In this document: positions 13,465-22,795 of the stretch, in pieces
Layout of the letters: every line of letters begins with the position of its first letter
Numbering within the stretch: the stretch's first letter is position 1
Notes under the pieces: generated by a model
Seen by the model: only the letters and a program-made list of their open reading frames with translations
Told to the model about the DNA's origin: nothing
Databases searched by the model: none
Program-made: the position numbers and the translations under genes
DNA from: an uncultured Alistipes sp.
Lineage (GTDB): Bacteria > Bacteroidota > Bacteroidia > Bacteroidales > Rikenellaceae
Assembly (NCBI GenBank): GCA_959604655.1
Contig: CAUHCL010000021.1
Location: 1 to 23,321, forward strand
Length of the DNA: 23,321 bases
Direction: 5' to 3'

Positions 13465-16317
13465 TTACCGTTTGCAGATGAGTTTGAAATCGCAGTATTT
13501 GCATATCTTGTCGGACTCCGTTTCGTCGCATTGTGCGAAGGGCGTTTCGGTATCGAACAGTTCGTCGAGCTTTCGGCGCAGCAGTGTCTCGAATTCCTCG
13601 GCGTAGGCGTCGTAATCCACCGCCGCCGAGTCGGCCGACTTGTCGATCAGGTGCGGATCGTAATCGTCGTTGCGGATGTAGCGCACGAAGTAGAGGGCGG
13701 GTTCGACGTTGCGGCCGAACGTGCGGCGCAGCACCATCGAGTATATCATGGTTTGCAGCAGATTGCCGAATCGGCTGCGGTTTTCGCCCTCGAAAAGCGA
13801 CTCCGCGCCGTTGAATTCCAGATGCAGCCCGCCCGTCTTGTAGTCCACCACGCGTATGCGGCCGTTGTCGAGCGAGTCTATTCGGTCGGCTATGCCTCCG
13901 ATGATGACGCGGCGTCCGTCGCCGAGTTCGAATGGCTGCGATATGCGGTGCTCGACCTCCGTTACCGAGAATCGTCCGTGTGCCATGTCGTAGGGGATGA
14001 TTCCGCGGCGGATGTATTTCACCACGATGCTGTTCACCAGCGCGAGGTTGCCCGCGTATTCGGCGGGATCGGCCTCGGCGTTGTTGAGGTACTCGTCGTT
14101 TATGGCCTGCACGACCGCTTTTTCCACTGCATCGCCTTGCAGTATGCGGGCCAGTTCGGGTGCGGGATCCTCTATGCCCCGTATCGGTCCGTAGAGGTGC
14201 TGCATGGCGGCGTGGAGGATGGTGCCGAACATGGGGTTGTCGACCTCCTCGGCTATCTCGTCCGACACCTTGAGCCGTGCTATGGCGGCGAAGTAGAACT
14301 TGAGCGGGCAGGCTATGTAGCGGGCGAAAGCCGTGGGCGAAAGCATCTGCGGCTCGTCGCCGTCGAGGAATCGGCGGAGCTTTTCGAGCGTGCGTCCCCT
14401 CTTTTCGACCGTTATCGCCCGCGATTCGCCTACGGCCACGTCGACCCCCACGTTTATGCGCCTTATGTCGTACGGCGACTCGTATCGCAGCTGATATATG
14501 TAACGGCTCTGTTCGCCCGTGCTCTTTTCGTCGGCATGCGAGCAGTAGAGCATGTCGACATTCTCGGCGCGCTGTATGAGGCGGTAGAAGTAGTAGGCGT
14601 ATACTCCCTCGTGGTGCTCGGGCGTGGGCATGCCGTAGGCGGCCCTCAGGTTGTAGGGTATGAACGACGAGGCGCCGTTGAGGTTGCCCGGGAAGTTGTC
14701 GTCGTTCATCGAGAGTATCACCACGTTGCGGAAATCGAGGTTGCGGGTCTCCAGAATACCCATCACCTGCAAGCCTTTTAGCGGCTCGCCGTTGAAAGGT
14801 ATGCGCACCGTTTGCAGATGGCGTTTCAATAGTGAAGTATAGATGGAGGTACTTATTTCTATATCGCAAAGTTCCAGCGAATTGTTCAGCTGTCGGATGT
14901 TGTCGGCGATGATCGACAGACACGCCGATTTCAACGACCGTTCCTCGTCGGGCGAATCGGCTGCGGTCACGGCTTCGGTCACTTCGAGCAAATATTCCGA
15001 TAATGCCTCGTAACCCTCGGCGGGCTTGAATATTACGCTTAACAGATCGTCGTCGGTGAACTCCTGCCCGTTCACGCGTATGCTGCGGCTCTCGACTATC
15101 TGCTGTCGGCGTTCGCGCGATCGGGCGTCAGCGACTTCGGTTATGTAGGGATGCAGCAGTATTCCGCTCACGTCGGCATGGTAGAATGTCTGCTCTCCGC
15201 CCGATTTGCGGCGGTTCTTCTGGAGCTCGATCAGGCGCTCCACGAACGAATAGGCCGTGGTCTGTCGCAGCGGATAACCCATCGTGACGTTTATGTTATC
15301 GGCTATTTCGCTCGGGAGCGAGTGCAGCAGCGGCAGCAGAAGCGATTCGTCGGTGAGCACTATCGCCGTCTGTTTGTCGAATTGCAGCGACGGCGATATG
15401 CGCCGCAGGATCGACGGCACGTATTTGCATTGCACCACGTTCGACACGGTGGATACGGCGTTGATCTTTTTGGCGATTCCGAGGAAATTGTCGTGCGACA
15501 CGTCGTCCGTCGGCGGAAACAGCCGCAGATTCTCGCGCATGAAGCGTCCAGCCTCCTGCTCCGAGTTGCCCGTGTAGTATGAGTCGTAATCCCAGAAGAA
15601 ATCGCATCGGGCATTGGCGTCGAGATGTTTCAGAACGCGTTTCTCGCACTCCGACAAGGCGTTGAATCCTATGAAGACGTAGTGGCGCGTGGTGTCGGGA
15701 CCTCCCGTGCCGTTTTCGATGTTCTCCACGGCCGAACGGTATATCATTCCCGTGTAGGCGAACCGCAGTTCGGTCAGCCGTTCGCGCAGACGGTGGTAGA
15801 CGGGACCGAGCGTCAGCCACACTTTCAGGAATTTGCGCTTCTCGTCCGAAAGCGACGCTTCATCTGCGAAATGGCTCCAGAACGAGTTTATCACCCGCCT
15901 CATCTCGGGCGTGAGGTACGACAGGTCGGCCTCCAGCTCCTTCAGGTCGCTGATGTTGCGGAACAGCATGTCGGCGTCGATCATGTATTTGTCTATCAGA
16001 TCGAAATCGCCGAGAAGCATTTCGCCCCAGAAGTAGAACTTGTCGAACGTCTCGTCGTGATACGAAGCGTATACCTTGTATAACTCGGTGATGAGGCGCA
16101 CCTTGTCGCCCGCCGTGAACGACGAGGCTTCGCACATTATGTCGTCCATCGAGATGTATTTCGGCTGCCACAGCGGGGCGTCGGCGAGTTGCGACAGCGC
16201 GTCGGAGAAGAACAGACGGGCGCGGCGCGACGGGAACACCATCGTGAGCGACGATATTTCGCGGCCGTAGCGCTCGTAAAGTTTTCGGGCCGTTTCGGAC
16301 AAAAACGATTGTTGCAT
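13465..16317 (-). CDS. addB: PD-(D/E)XK nuclease with iron-sulfur staple, AddB-like subunit
   Basis: 950 residues from MQQSFLSETARK. The C-terminal nuclease shows SPTAFARYIACPLKFYF (C670), GTILHAAM (H702), IADRID (D811) and VVDYKTGG (D825, K827). It ends CKYCDFKLICKR with C939, C942 and C948. Together with C670 this is the four-cysteine arrangement that holds the 4Fe-4S staple in AddB. The N-terminus, where Bacillus AddB has a Walker A, instead reads TMVFPSRRARLFF, so ATP binding here looks lost. The frame extends 41 codons upstream through repeat DNA; I chose 16317 because the upstream part is low-complexity arginine-rich shadow. addA follows after four bases. Works with AddA on DNA ends. 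Confidence 0.85.
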   Translation of the reverse strand: MQQSFLSETARKLYERYGREISSLTMVFPSRRARLFFSDALSQLADAPLWQPKYISMDDIMCEASSFTAGDKVRLITELYKVYASYHDETFDKFYFWGEMLLGDFDLIDKYMIDADMLFRNISDLKELEADLSYLTPEMRRVINSFWSHFADEASLSDEKRKFLKVWLTLGPVYHRLRERLTELRFAYTGMIYRSAVENIENGTGGPDTTRHYVFIGFNALSECEKRVLKHLDANARCDFFWDYDSYYTGNSEQEAGRFMRENLRLFPPTDDVSHDNFLGIAKKINAVSTVSNVVQCKYVPSILRRISPSLQFDKQTAIVLTDESLLLPLLHSLPSEIADNINVTMGYPLRQTTAYSFVERLIELQKNRRKSGGEQTFYHADVSGILLHPYITEVADARSRERRQQIVESRSIRVNGQEFTDDDLLSVIFKPAEGYEALSEYLLEVTEAVTAADSPDEERSLKSACLSIIADNIRQLNNSLELCDIEISTSIYTSLLKRHLQTVRIPFNGEPLKGLQVMGILETRNLDFRNVVILSMNDDNFPGNLNGASSFIPYNLRAAYGMPTPEHHEGVYAYYFYRLIQRAENVDMLYCSHADEKSTGEQSRYIYQLRYESPYDIRRINVGVDVAVGESRAITVEKRGRTLEKLRRFLDGDEPQMLSPTAFARYIACPLKFYFAAIARLKVSDEIAEEVDNPMFGTILHAAMQHLYGPIRGIEDPAPELARILQGDAVEKAVVQAINDEYLNNAEADPAEYAGNLALVNSIVVKYIRRGIIPYDMAHGRFSVTEVEHRISQPFELGDGRRVIIGGIADRIDSLDNGRIRVVDYKTGGLHLEFNGAESLFEGENRSRFGNLLQTMIYSMVLRRTFGRNVEPALYFVRYIRNDDYDPHLIDKSADSAAVDYDAYAEEFETLLRRKLDELFDTETPFAQCDETESDKICKYCDFKLICKR

Positions 16318-16584
16318 CGGGATCGTAATTTTATGCTTATCCGAAACAATATCCGTTTTCGTTCGGCTGCCTGCGGTTCGCCGTCGGCGGAGGAGTGCGC
16401 CAGCAGTTCGCCGCCGCCCCACGCGGCGGACTGCCGACATCGCGCCGCGATGTCGAATATCTGCCGAAAATACTATGGCGTATTTTTGCGGATAAACATT
16501 GGTATTTTGCCACGAAGTTAGCGAAATAAAGGCATTCGATCAAATCGGCGGCGCAGAATCGCGACGATAATGCGTCGGTGCGCG
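16318..16584. other. Intergenic region upstream of addB, containing a structured repeat
   Basis: No gene is seen. It holds a 58-base element at 16376-16433 related to 194-253 on the opposite strand, a stem CCGCCGC/GCGGCGG inside it, and next to it a 21-base near-perfect palindrome at 16435-16455 (CGACATCGCG-C-CGCGATGTCG). A possible minus-strand -7 element TATTTTCG lies at 16465-16472, which would leave the structured DNA inside a long addB leader. TATTTTTG at 16481-16488 on the plus strand matches the consensus but faces no plus-strand gene and lacks a -33 partner. Confidence 0.5.
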
Positions 16585-17526
16585 TCAGTCGAACGACTGC
16601 ATTCCCGATTGCGCTATGCGTATTATGCGCTGGTATTCGTCGGGCGTGAGCTCCATGAAGAAGTAATGCACGGGATCGACGCGGAGCCCGTTGTAACGCA
16701 CTTCGTAGTGGAGGTGCGGTGCGAGCGAGAGTCCCGAGTTGCCCGACAGTGCTATCACGTCGCCGCGCTGCACCCTCTGCCCGGGGCGCACCAGTACGCT
16801 CATCAGGTGGCCGTACGATGTGCGGTAGCCGTTTCCGTGGTCGATGACGACGGTCTTGCCCAGCGTGGAGTTCTTGTCCGAGATCTCCTTCACCACGCCG
16901 TCGGCCGTGGCGAATATGCTCGATCCCTCGGCTACGGTGTAGTCCACACCTTGATGCGATTTGAGCGTTCGGTAGAAGGGGTTGAGTATGGTGCCGTAGC
17001 CCGCCGTGAGCAGCGTGAGCTGTTTGTTCAGCACGGGCTGTATCGATGGTATGGCGTTGCTTTTCTCGCCCAAACTGTCGCCCAGGAGCTTGATCTTCAG
17101 GTACGAATCCTCCAGCTCGGCGATCTTCTCGGTCATTTCGTCTGTCCGTCGGGCGAGGTCGCGGCGCAGCTCGCGTCGCGATTCCGATATCTTCTTTTCG
17201 TGCAGGGCCACGCGTTCTTCGCTCTGTTCGGTGTCCAGATCGTACGGATCAGATTCGAACAGTATGCGGAACACGCTCTTGTCGCGGTCGGTTATGTTGT
17301 CGAGCACCATCTCCAGCGAATCGTATCTCGCGGCCAGAACGTCGTATTCGGCGCGCAGCTTGTCGGTCGAATGGCGCATGCGGTGTTCGTAGGGCGTGTC
17401 GAAGAAGAACGAGAACAGCACATAGTAGAGTATGGCCGCACCGCCCCAAGCGAACAGCCGAACGAAAAACCTTACGGCTTTCTGATTGCGTGTGCGACGT
17501 TTTTCGGTATCGTGTGCGTTGTCCAT
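16585..17526 (-). CDS. Membrane-anchored M23 (LytM/peptidoglycan DD-metallopeptidase-like) protein, second of a pair
   Basis: 313 residues with a type II membrane anchor at about 18-42, a charged coiled-coil-like region (about 53-150), then a C-terminal M23 domain. The lysostaphin-type zinc ligands are all present: H191 and D195 in HQGVD, H240 in SYGHL, H271 and H273 in HLHYEV. The fold motifs VVIDHGNGYRTSYGHL and LSGNSGLSLAPHLHYEVRYNG are typical, so an active endopeptidase cutting peptidoglycan cross-bridges in the periplasm is likely. A regulator-like role, as in EnvC or NlpD, is possible, but those have lost ligands and this one has not. It lies 13 bases after a paralogue in the same orientation. 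Confidence 0.93.
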   Translation of the reverse strand: MDNAHDTEKRRTRNQKAVRFFVRLFAWGGAAILYYVLFSFFFDTPYEHRMRHSTDKLRAEYDVLAARYDSLEMVLDNITDRDKSVFRILFESDPYDLDTEQSEERVALHEKKISESRRELRRDLARRTDEMTEKIAELEDSYLKIKLLGDSLGEKSNAIPSIQPVLNKQLTLLTAGYGTILNPFYRTLKSHQGVDYTVAEGSSIFATADGVVKEISDKNSTLGKTVVIDHGNGYRTSYGHLMSVLVRPGQRVQRGDVIALSGNSGLSLAPHLHYEVRYNGLRVDPVHYFFMELTPDEYQRIIRIAQSGMQSFD

Positions 17527-17539
17527 TCCGTTTCTCGTT

Positions 17540-18505
17540 TTAATCTGCTTCGTAATTCTCGTCCTGAATCTGTCCCATGAGGCTCTTGTAGGCTTCGGCC
17601 GACATGTTCTTGTCGAAGTAGTTGATGGGGTTCACGTGCGAGCGCATGTATATCACTTCGTAATGGAGGTGGGGCGAGGTGGATACGCCCGTGTTGCCGA
17701 GTTCGCCTATGAGCTGCCCGCGCTTTACCGAGTCGCCTTTCTGCACGAGTATCTTGCTCAGGTGGGCGTAGCGGGTCTTGTAGCCGAATCCGTGGTCGAG
17801 CAGAATCTGGGTTCCGTAACCCGTGCGTGCGCGGCTGAGAACGGTCTCGCGGACCACGCCGTCGCCCGTGGCATAGATGGGATCGCCCGTGCGCCCGGGC
17901 ATGTCCACTCCGCTGTGGAATTTCCACACGTGGTATTTGGGGTGCATGCGGTATCCGAATGCGCCGATCTTGTTGCGCAGTTTGGTGCGGTCGATGGGCC
18001 ATATGGCGGGTATGGCCGTGGAGAACTTCTCCTTGTCCTTCGACAGGGCCTGCAATTCGTCGAGCGACACCGACTCCAGATAGAGGCTGCGGGCGAACTG
18101 GTCGAGCTCGTGCCATGCGGTGAGCATGGCGGGCGAATAGTCGTCGCCCGCTATGTGCTCGTACTTGCTCTCGTCGTATGGCGAGTATATGCCCTCGACG
18201 GCGAGCGTGTCGGTCGAGAACAGCGGACGGTAGACGAAGTTGTCGCGGTGGCGTATCTGTTCGAGTTTGCGCTGCGAGGTGCGGATTCGGTTTTGCAACA
18301 CCTCGTATCGGAGTTGCAGCTCGCGGTTCTTGTCGGCCAGACGGTAGAGCTTGGGAGTGTAGAACATCGACGAGAAGAGCATGTTGACTATCGATACGAT
18401 GATGAACCCGATGAGCAGCTTGCGTATGAGACGGTACGATTGCAGGCGGTGGACGAGGCTGCGTGCCTCGCCCTTGCCGCTATTGCTGTCGGAAAAACGT
18501 CCCAT
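17540..18505 (-). CDS. Membrane-anchored M23 (LytM-like) peptidase, first of a pair
   Basis: 321 residues, the same layout as its downstream neighbour: basic cytoplasmic head, membrane anchor at about 28-50, coiled region (55-90), a linker, then an M23 domain with H197 and D201 in HSGVD, H248 in YAHLS, and H279, H281 in HLHYEV. All zinc ligands are kept. The domain preface FGYRMHPKYHVWKFHSGVDMPGR is the usual LytM start. The two proteins probably arose by duplication, with strong divergence outside the catalytic motifs. It has its own perfect-consensus promoter in the alaS intergenic region and likely heads the two-gene unit. Confidence 0.93.
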   Translation of the reverse strand: MGRFSDSNSGKGEARSLVHRLQSYRLIRKLLIGFIIVSIVNMLFSSMFYTPKLYRLADKNRELQLRYEVLQNRIRTSQRKLEQIRHRDNFVYRPLFSTDTLAVEGIYSPYDESKYEHIAGDDYSPAMLTAWHELDQFARSLYLESVSLDELQALSKDKEKFSTAIPAIWPIDRTKLRNKIGAFGYRMHPKYHVWKFHSGVDMPGRTGDPIYATGDGVVRETVLSRARTGYGTQILLDHGFGYKTRYAHLSKILVQKGDSVKRGQLIGELGNTGVSTSPHLHYEVIYMRSHVNPINYFDKNMSAEAYKSLMGQIQDENYEAD

Positions 18506-18532
18506 ATATTATTAAAATAACTTATTATGGTG

Positions 18533-18563
18533 CAAATTTAGCGTAAAATGTGTAATTTTGCAA
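18533..18563 (-). promoter_or_regulatory. Promoter for the M23 peptidase pair
   Basis: On the minus strand, TTG (18561-18563) is followed after exactly 20 bases by TAAATTTG (18533-18540), a full match to TAnnTTTG. The ATG at 18505 lies 27 bases downstream, leaving a short leader. It overlaps the alaS promoter on the other strand. Confidence 0.75.
18553..18560 (+). promoter_or_regulatory. -7 element of the alaS promoter
   Basis: TAATTTTG is a full match to TAnnTTTG and leaves a leader of about 45 bases before the ATG at 18611. No exact TTG lies at the ideal -33 position (18530-18532 reads GTG). It falls between the -7 and -33 elements of the divergent M23 promoter, so the two polymerase sites compete for the same DNA. 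Confidence 0.6.
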
Positions 18564-18610
18564 TCCGCTAACGATACATATAACGTAAGTAAGAGTAAAA
18601 ACGATATATC

Positions 18611-21226
18611 ATGGAATCAAACAAAATCAGACAAGCGTTTCTCGATTTTTTTCAAAGCAAAGGCCATACGATAGTTCCGTCGGCCCCGATGGTGGTGAAG
18701 AACGACCCCACGTTGATGTTCACCAATGCGGGCATGAACCAGTTCAAGGATATCTTTCTGGGCAATGCGCCCCGTCAGTATCCGCGTGCGGCCGATACGC
18801 AGAAGTGTCTGCGCGTGTCGGGCAAGCATAACGATCTGGAGGAAGTAGGGCACGACACCTACCACCACACCATGTTCGAGATGCTGGGCAACTGGTCTTT
18901 CGGCGATTACTTCAAGAAGGAGGCCATAGCATGGGCCTGGGAGCTGCTTACCGAGGTTTACGGTCTCGACAAGAACCGCATGTACGCCACCGTGTTCGAG
19001 GGCAGCGCCGACGACGGCGTGCCTTTCGACGATGAAGCCTACGGCTATTGGCGCGAGTATCTGCCCGAGGACCACATAATCCGCGGCAACAAGCACGACA
19101 ACTTCTGGGAGATGGGCGAGACGGGCCCCTGCGGTCCTTGCAGCGAGATCCACTACGATCTGCGCGACGAGGCGGAGATCGCCAAGGTGGCGGGCCGCGA
19201 CATGGTAAATACGGGCCACCATCTGGTGATAGAGATATGGAACCTCGTGTTCATGCAGTTCAACCGCAAGGCCAGCGGCGAACTGGAGCCGCTGCCCGCC
19301 AAGCAAGTCGATACGGGCATGGGCTTCGAGCGCCTTTGCATGATCCTGCAAGGCAAGAAATCGAACTACGATACCGACGTGTTCCAGCCCACCATAGGCC
19401 GCATAGCCGCCATGGCGGGCAAGCGTTACGGCGATGACGCGAAGTGCGACGTGGCCATGCGCGTCATGGCCGACCACCTTCGCGCCATAGCGTTCTCTAT
19501 CGCCGACGGACAGCTTCCCGCCAACGCTAAGGCGGGCTACGTCATACGCCGCATCCTCCGCCGCGCGGTGCGTTACGGCTATACCTATCTGGGCTTCACC
19601 GAACCTACGCTGTGCAAGCTCGTGGCGGGTCTGGCCGAGCAGATGGGCGGTCAGTTCCCCGAACTCAAGAGCCAGCAGACGCTTATTGAGCGCGTTATCG
19701 AGGAGGAGGAGGCTTCGTTCCTGCGTACTTTGGCCACGGGTATCAACCTGCTCGACGGCGTGATCCGTAAGGCGGGCGACAAGGGCTGCATATCGGGCAA
19801 GGATGCTTTCGAGTTATACGACACGTTCGGATTCCCCATCGACCTCACGGAGCTTATCGCCCGCGAGCAGGGTGTGGATGTCGATCTGGCGGGCTTCGAA
19901 AAGGAGCTTCAGGCACAGAAGGAGCGCTCGCGCAACGCCGCGGCGCAGGATATCGACGACTGGCAGGAGCTGCTGCCCATAGAGCAGAGCGAGTTCATCG
20001 GTTACGATACCCTCACGGCGCCCGTGCGCATAGCGCGTTACCGCCGAGTGACCTCCAAGGGCAAGACTACATATCAGCTGGTGTTCGACCGCACGCCGTT
20101 CTACGGCAATTCGGGCGGACAGATAGGCGACACGGGCTACATAGAGAGCGCTAACGAGCGTATCGCCATAATTGCCACCGAAAAGGAGAACGGACTCATA
20201 GTGCATGTGGCGGCCGTGCTGCCCGAGAATCCGTCGGCGGCTTTTACCGCCGTGGTCGACGCCGAAAAGCGTCAGGCGGCGGCCAACAACCACACGGCCA
20301 CGCACCTGTTGGATCAGGCCCTGCGCAAGGTGTTGGGCACGCATGTCGAGCAGAAGGGTTCGATGGTGTCGCCCTCGGGACTCCGATTCGACTTTTCGCA
20401 CTTCCAGAAAGTGACGCCCGAGCAGCTGCGCGAGGTGGAGCGACTGGTCAACAAGGCCATCCGCGCCAACCATCCGCTGGAGGAACGTCGCGACGCCACG
20501 ATGGAGGAAGCCGTGGCTGCGGGAGCCATAATGCTCTTCGGCGAGAAGTACGGCGAACGCGTGCGTATCGTCAAGTTCGGCGAGTCGGTCGAGCTGTGCG
20601 GCGGTACCCACACTTCGGCCACGGGTACGCTCGGATTATTCAAGATCGTTAGCGAGAGCGCCATTTCGGCGGGTGTGCGACGCATCGAGGCCGTGACGGG
20701 CGAGCGTGCCGAGGAAATAGTTTACATGGCCGAGGACCAGATCGTGAGCATCGGCCGTCTGATAAACAACCCCAAGGTGGAGCAGGCCGTGCGCAAGCTG
20801 CTGGAGAGCAACGAATCGTTGCAGCGCGAGGTCGAGGAACTGCATAAGGAGCAGGTGTCGGCGCTGGCTGACAAGATCCTGGCGGAGCGCAAGAAGGACG
20901 ACGAGGTATTCGTCATAGCCCGTCAGGTACCCTACACATCGGGCATGATGAAGGATTTGGCCTATACTTTGCGTGACAAGGCATCGAATATCGTGATGGC
21001 CATAGGCTGCGTGTCGGACGGCAAACCGATGCTGGCCGTCATGCTCGGCGACGATATCGTGGCCCGCGGCGCCGATGCGGGCGCGGTGGTCCGCGAGGCG
21101 GCCAAGGCTATCGAAGGCGGTGGCGGCGGCCAGAAGTTCTTCGCCACGGCGGGCGGCAAGAATCCCGACGGTCTGCAAAAGGCGATAGACTCTGCGGTGG
21201 AAATTATTATGTCGAAATTGAAATAG
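18611..21226 (+). CDS. alaS: Alanine--tRNA ligase
   Basis: Complete AlaRS of 871 residues, the usual length. It charges tRNA-Ala and hydrolyses mischarged Ser/Gly-tRNA. The class II core is seen in MFTNAGMNQFKDIFLG (36-51), HDTYHHTMFEMLGNWSFGDYF (81-101) and GMGFERL (236-242). The tRNA-recognition helix region is present. The editing domain has the zinc ligands H561 and H565 in NNHTATHLL and C663, H667 in CGGTH. The C-Ala domain ends GGGGGQKFFATAGGKN (836-851). Start at 18611 (MESNKIRQAFLDFF) is the standard N-terminus. gpmI follows after 16 bases in the same orientation and probably shares its transcript. Confidence 0.99.
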   Translation: MESNKIRQAFLDFFQSKGHTIVPSAPMVVKNDPTLMFTNAGMNQFKDIFLGNAPRQYPRAADTQKCLRVSGKHNDLEEVGHDTYHHTMFEMLGNWSFGDYFKKEAIAWAWELLTEVYGLDKNRMYATVFEGSADDGVPFDDEAYGYWREYLPEDHIIRGNKHDNFWEMGETGPCGPCSEIHYDLRDEAEIAKVAGRDMVNTGHHLVIEIWNLVFMQFNRKASGELEPLPAKQVDTGMGFERLCMILQGKKSNYDTDVFQPTIGRIAAMAGKRYGDDAKCDVAMRVMADHLRAIAFSIADGQLPANAKAGYVIRRILRRAVRYGYTYLGFTEPTLCKLVAGLAEQMGGQFPELKSQQTLIERVIEEEEASFLRTLATGINLLDGVIRKAGDKGCISGKDAFELYDTFGFPIDLTELIAREQGVDVDLAGFEKELQAQKERSRNAAAQDIDDWQELLPIEQSEFIGYDTLTAPVRIARYRRVTSKGKTTYQLVFDRTPFYGNSGGQIGDTGYIESANERIAIIATEKENGLIVHVAAVLPENPSAAFTAVVDAEKRQAAANNHTATHLLDQALRKVLGTHVEQKGSMVSPSGLRFDFSHFQKVTPEQLREVERLVNKAIRANHPLEERRDATMEEAVAAGAIMLFGEKYGERVRIVKFGESVELCGGTHTSATGTLGLFKIVSESAISAGVRRIEAVTGERAEEIVYMAEDQIVSIGRLINNPKVEQAVRKLLESNESLQREVEELHKEQVSALADKILAERKKDDEVFVIARQVPYTSGMMKDLAYTLRDKASNIVMAIGCVSDGKPMLAVMLGDDIVARGADAGAVVREAAKAIEGGGGGQKFFATAGGKNPDGLQKAIDSAVEIIMSKLK

Positions 21227-21242
21227 TAAAACATACGATTTT

Positions 21243-22769
21243 ATGGACAAGAAAGTATTATTGATGATCCTCGACGGCTGGGGAATAGGCGACCACACCA
21301 AATCGGACGTGATCTCGACCATGCACCCCGCCTATATCTCGGCCATGACCGACCGGTATCCCCATGCGCAGCTGCGCACCGACGGCGAGAACGTAGGTCT
21401 GCCCGACGGCCAGATGGGAAACTCGGAGGTGGGCCACCTCAATATCGGCGCGGGCCGAGTGGTGTACCAGGATCTGGTGAAGATCAACCGCGCGTGCGCC
21501 GACGGCTCGATCCTCGCCAATCCCGAGATCGTGAAGGCATTCGAGTACGCCAAGCAGAAGGGCGCGAGCGTGCATTTCATGGGCCTCACGTCGGACGGCG
21601 GCGTGCACTCGTCGATAGAGCATCTCTATAAACTCTGCGACATTGCGGCTCACTACGGCATTGAGAACACCTTCGTGCACTGCTTCATGGACGGTCGCGA
21701 CACCGATCCCAAGAGCGGCAAGGGCTTCATTGCCGACGTGGAGGCGCATCTGGCGAAGAGTACGGGCAAGATCGCGTCGATCATCGGCCGTTACTATGCC
21801 ATGGACCGCGACAAGCGCTGGGAGCGTGTGAAGGTGGCTTACGACCTTCTGGTCAACGGCGTGGGCGATGCTGCCACCGATATGGTCGAGGCCATGCAGC
21901 GCTCTTACGACGAGGGTGTGACCGACGAGTTCGTGAAGCCTGTAGTCCGCGTGGACGAGAATGGCGAGGTAATCGGCCGCATCAAGCCCGATGACGTGGT
22001 GATCTTCTTCAACTACCGTAACGACCGTGCCAAGGAGATAACCATCGTGCTCACGCAGGAGGACATGCCTGCCGAGGGCATGCACACCATGCCGCTCTAT
22101 TATTGCTGCATGACTCCCTACGACGCCAAGTTCAAGGGCCTGCATATCCTTTTCGACAAGGAGAACGTGACCAACACCATAGGCGAGTACGTGTCGTCGC
22201 TGGGTCTCTCGCAGCTGCGCATAGCCGAGACCGAGAAGTATGCCCACGTGACCTTCTTCCTTAACGGAGGCCGCGAGGACAAGTTCGAAGGCGAGGACCG
22301 CATTCTGGTGGCGTCGCCCAAGGTGGCCACCTACGACCTGCAACCCGAGATGAGCGCATACGAGGTGAAGGACAAGCTGGTCGAGGCACTGGGTACGCAG
22401 AAGTTCGACTTCATCTGCCTCAATTTCGCCAATGGCGACATGGTGGGTCATACGGGCGTTTACGAGGCTATCCAGAAGGCCGTGAAGGCTGTGGACGAGT
22501 GCGTCGCCGCCGTTGTCGAGGCCGCCAAGGCCAACGGTTACGAGGTGGTGATGATCGCCGACCACGGCAACGCCGACTTCGCCGTGAATGCCGACGGTAC
22601 GCCCAATACGGCTCACTCGCTCAATCCCGTGCCCATCGTGGTGGTTTCGGACCGCGTGAAGAGCGTGCATAACGGCATATTGGCCGATGTGGCTCCCACC
22701 GTCTTGAAGCTCATGGGGCTGGAGCAGCCTGCCGAGATGACTGGCAAGGCTCTGGTCGAGATGAAATAA
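21243..22769 (+). CDS. gpmI: 2,3-bisphosphoglycerate-independent phosphoglycerate mutase
   Basis: 508 residues, normal for the manganese-dependent iPGM that interconverts 3- and 2-phosphoglycerate in glycolysis and gluconeogenesis. The alkaline-phosphatase fold motifs are intact: D11 in LDGWG, the phospho-acceptor S61 in GNSEVGHLNIGAG, H122 in SDGGVHS, RD at 152-153 in FMDGRDTDP, R259-like FFNYRNDR, D399 and H403 in GDMVGHTG, D440 and H441 in ADHGNAD, and H458 in TAHSLNPVP. The start ATG lies 16 bases after alaS. A strong terminator follows the stop. Confidence 0.99.
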   Translation: MDKKVLLMILDGWGIGDHTKSDVISTMHPAYISAMTDRYPHAQLRTDGENVGLPDGQMGNSEVGHLNIGAGRVVYQDLVKINRACADGSILANPEIVKAFEYAKQKGASVHFMGLTSDGGVHSSIEHLYKLCDIAAHYGIENTFVHCFMDGRDTDPKSGKGFIADVEAHLAKSTGKIASIIGRYYAMDRDKRWERVKVAYDLLVNGVGDAATDMVEAMQRSYDEGVTDEFVKPVVRVDENGEVIGRIKPDDVVIFFNYRNDRAKEITIVLTQEDMPAEGMHTMPLYYCCMTPYDAKFKGLHILFDKENVTNTIGEYVSSLGLSQLRIAETEKYAHVTFFLNGGREDKFEGEDRILVASPKVATYDLQPEMSAYEVKDKLVEALGTQKFDFICLNFANGDMVGHTGVYEAIQKAVKAVDECVAAVVEAAKANGYEVVMIADHGNADFAVNADGTPNTAHSLNPVPIVVVSDRVKSVHNGILADVAPTVLKLMGLEQPAEMTGKALVEMK

Positions 22770-22795
22770 TTGCGGCCGTCTTCGACGGTCGCAGG

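Noticed and set aside
13384..14781. A 465-codon plus-strand frame over addA/addB
   Set aside because: It is a shadow of addB with V/R/Y-rich low-information sequence and spans the addA/addB junction without its own promoter.
16481..16488. Plus-strand promoter TATTTTTG in the addB/M23 gap
   Set aside because: Full -7 match but no -33 partner and no plus-strand gene downstream until alaS, 2.1 kb away. Likely chance in an AT-rich patch.
21258..22670. A 470-codon open frame antisense to gpmI
   Set aside because: It is a His/Val/Leu-rich shadow of a strongly supported gene, without a start context or family features.
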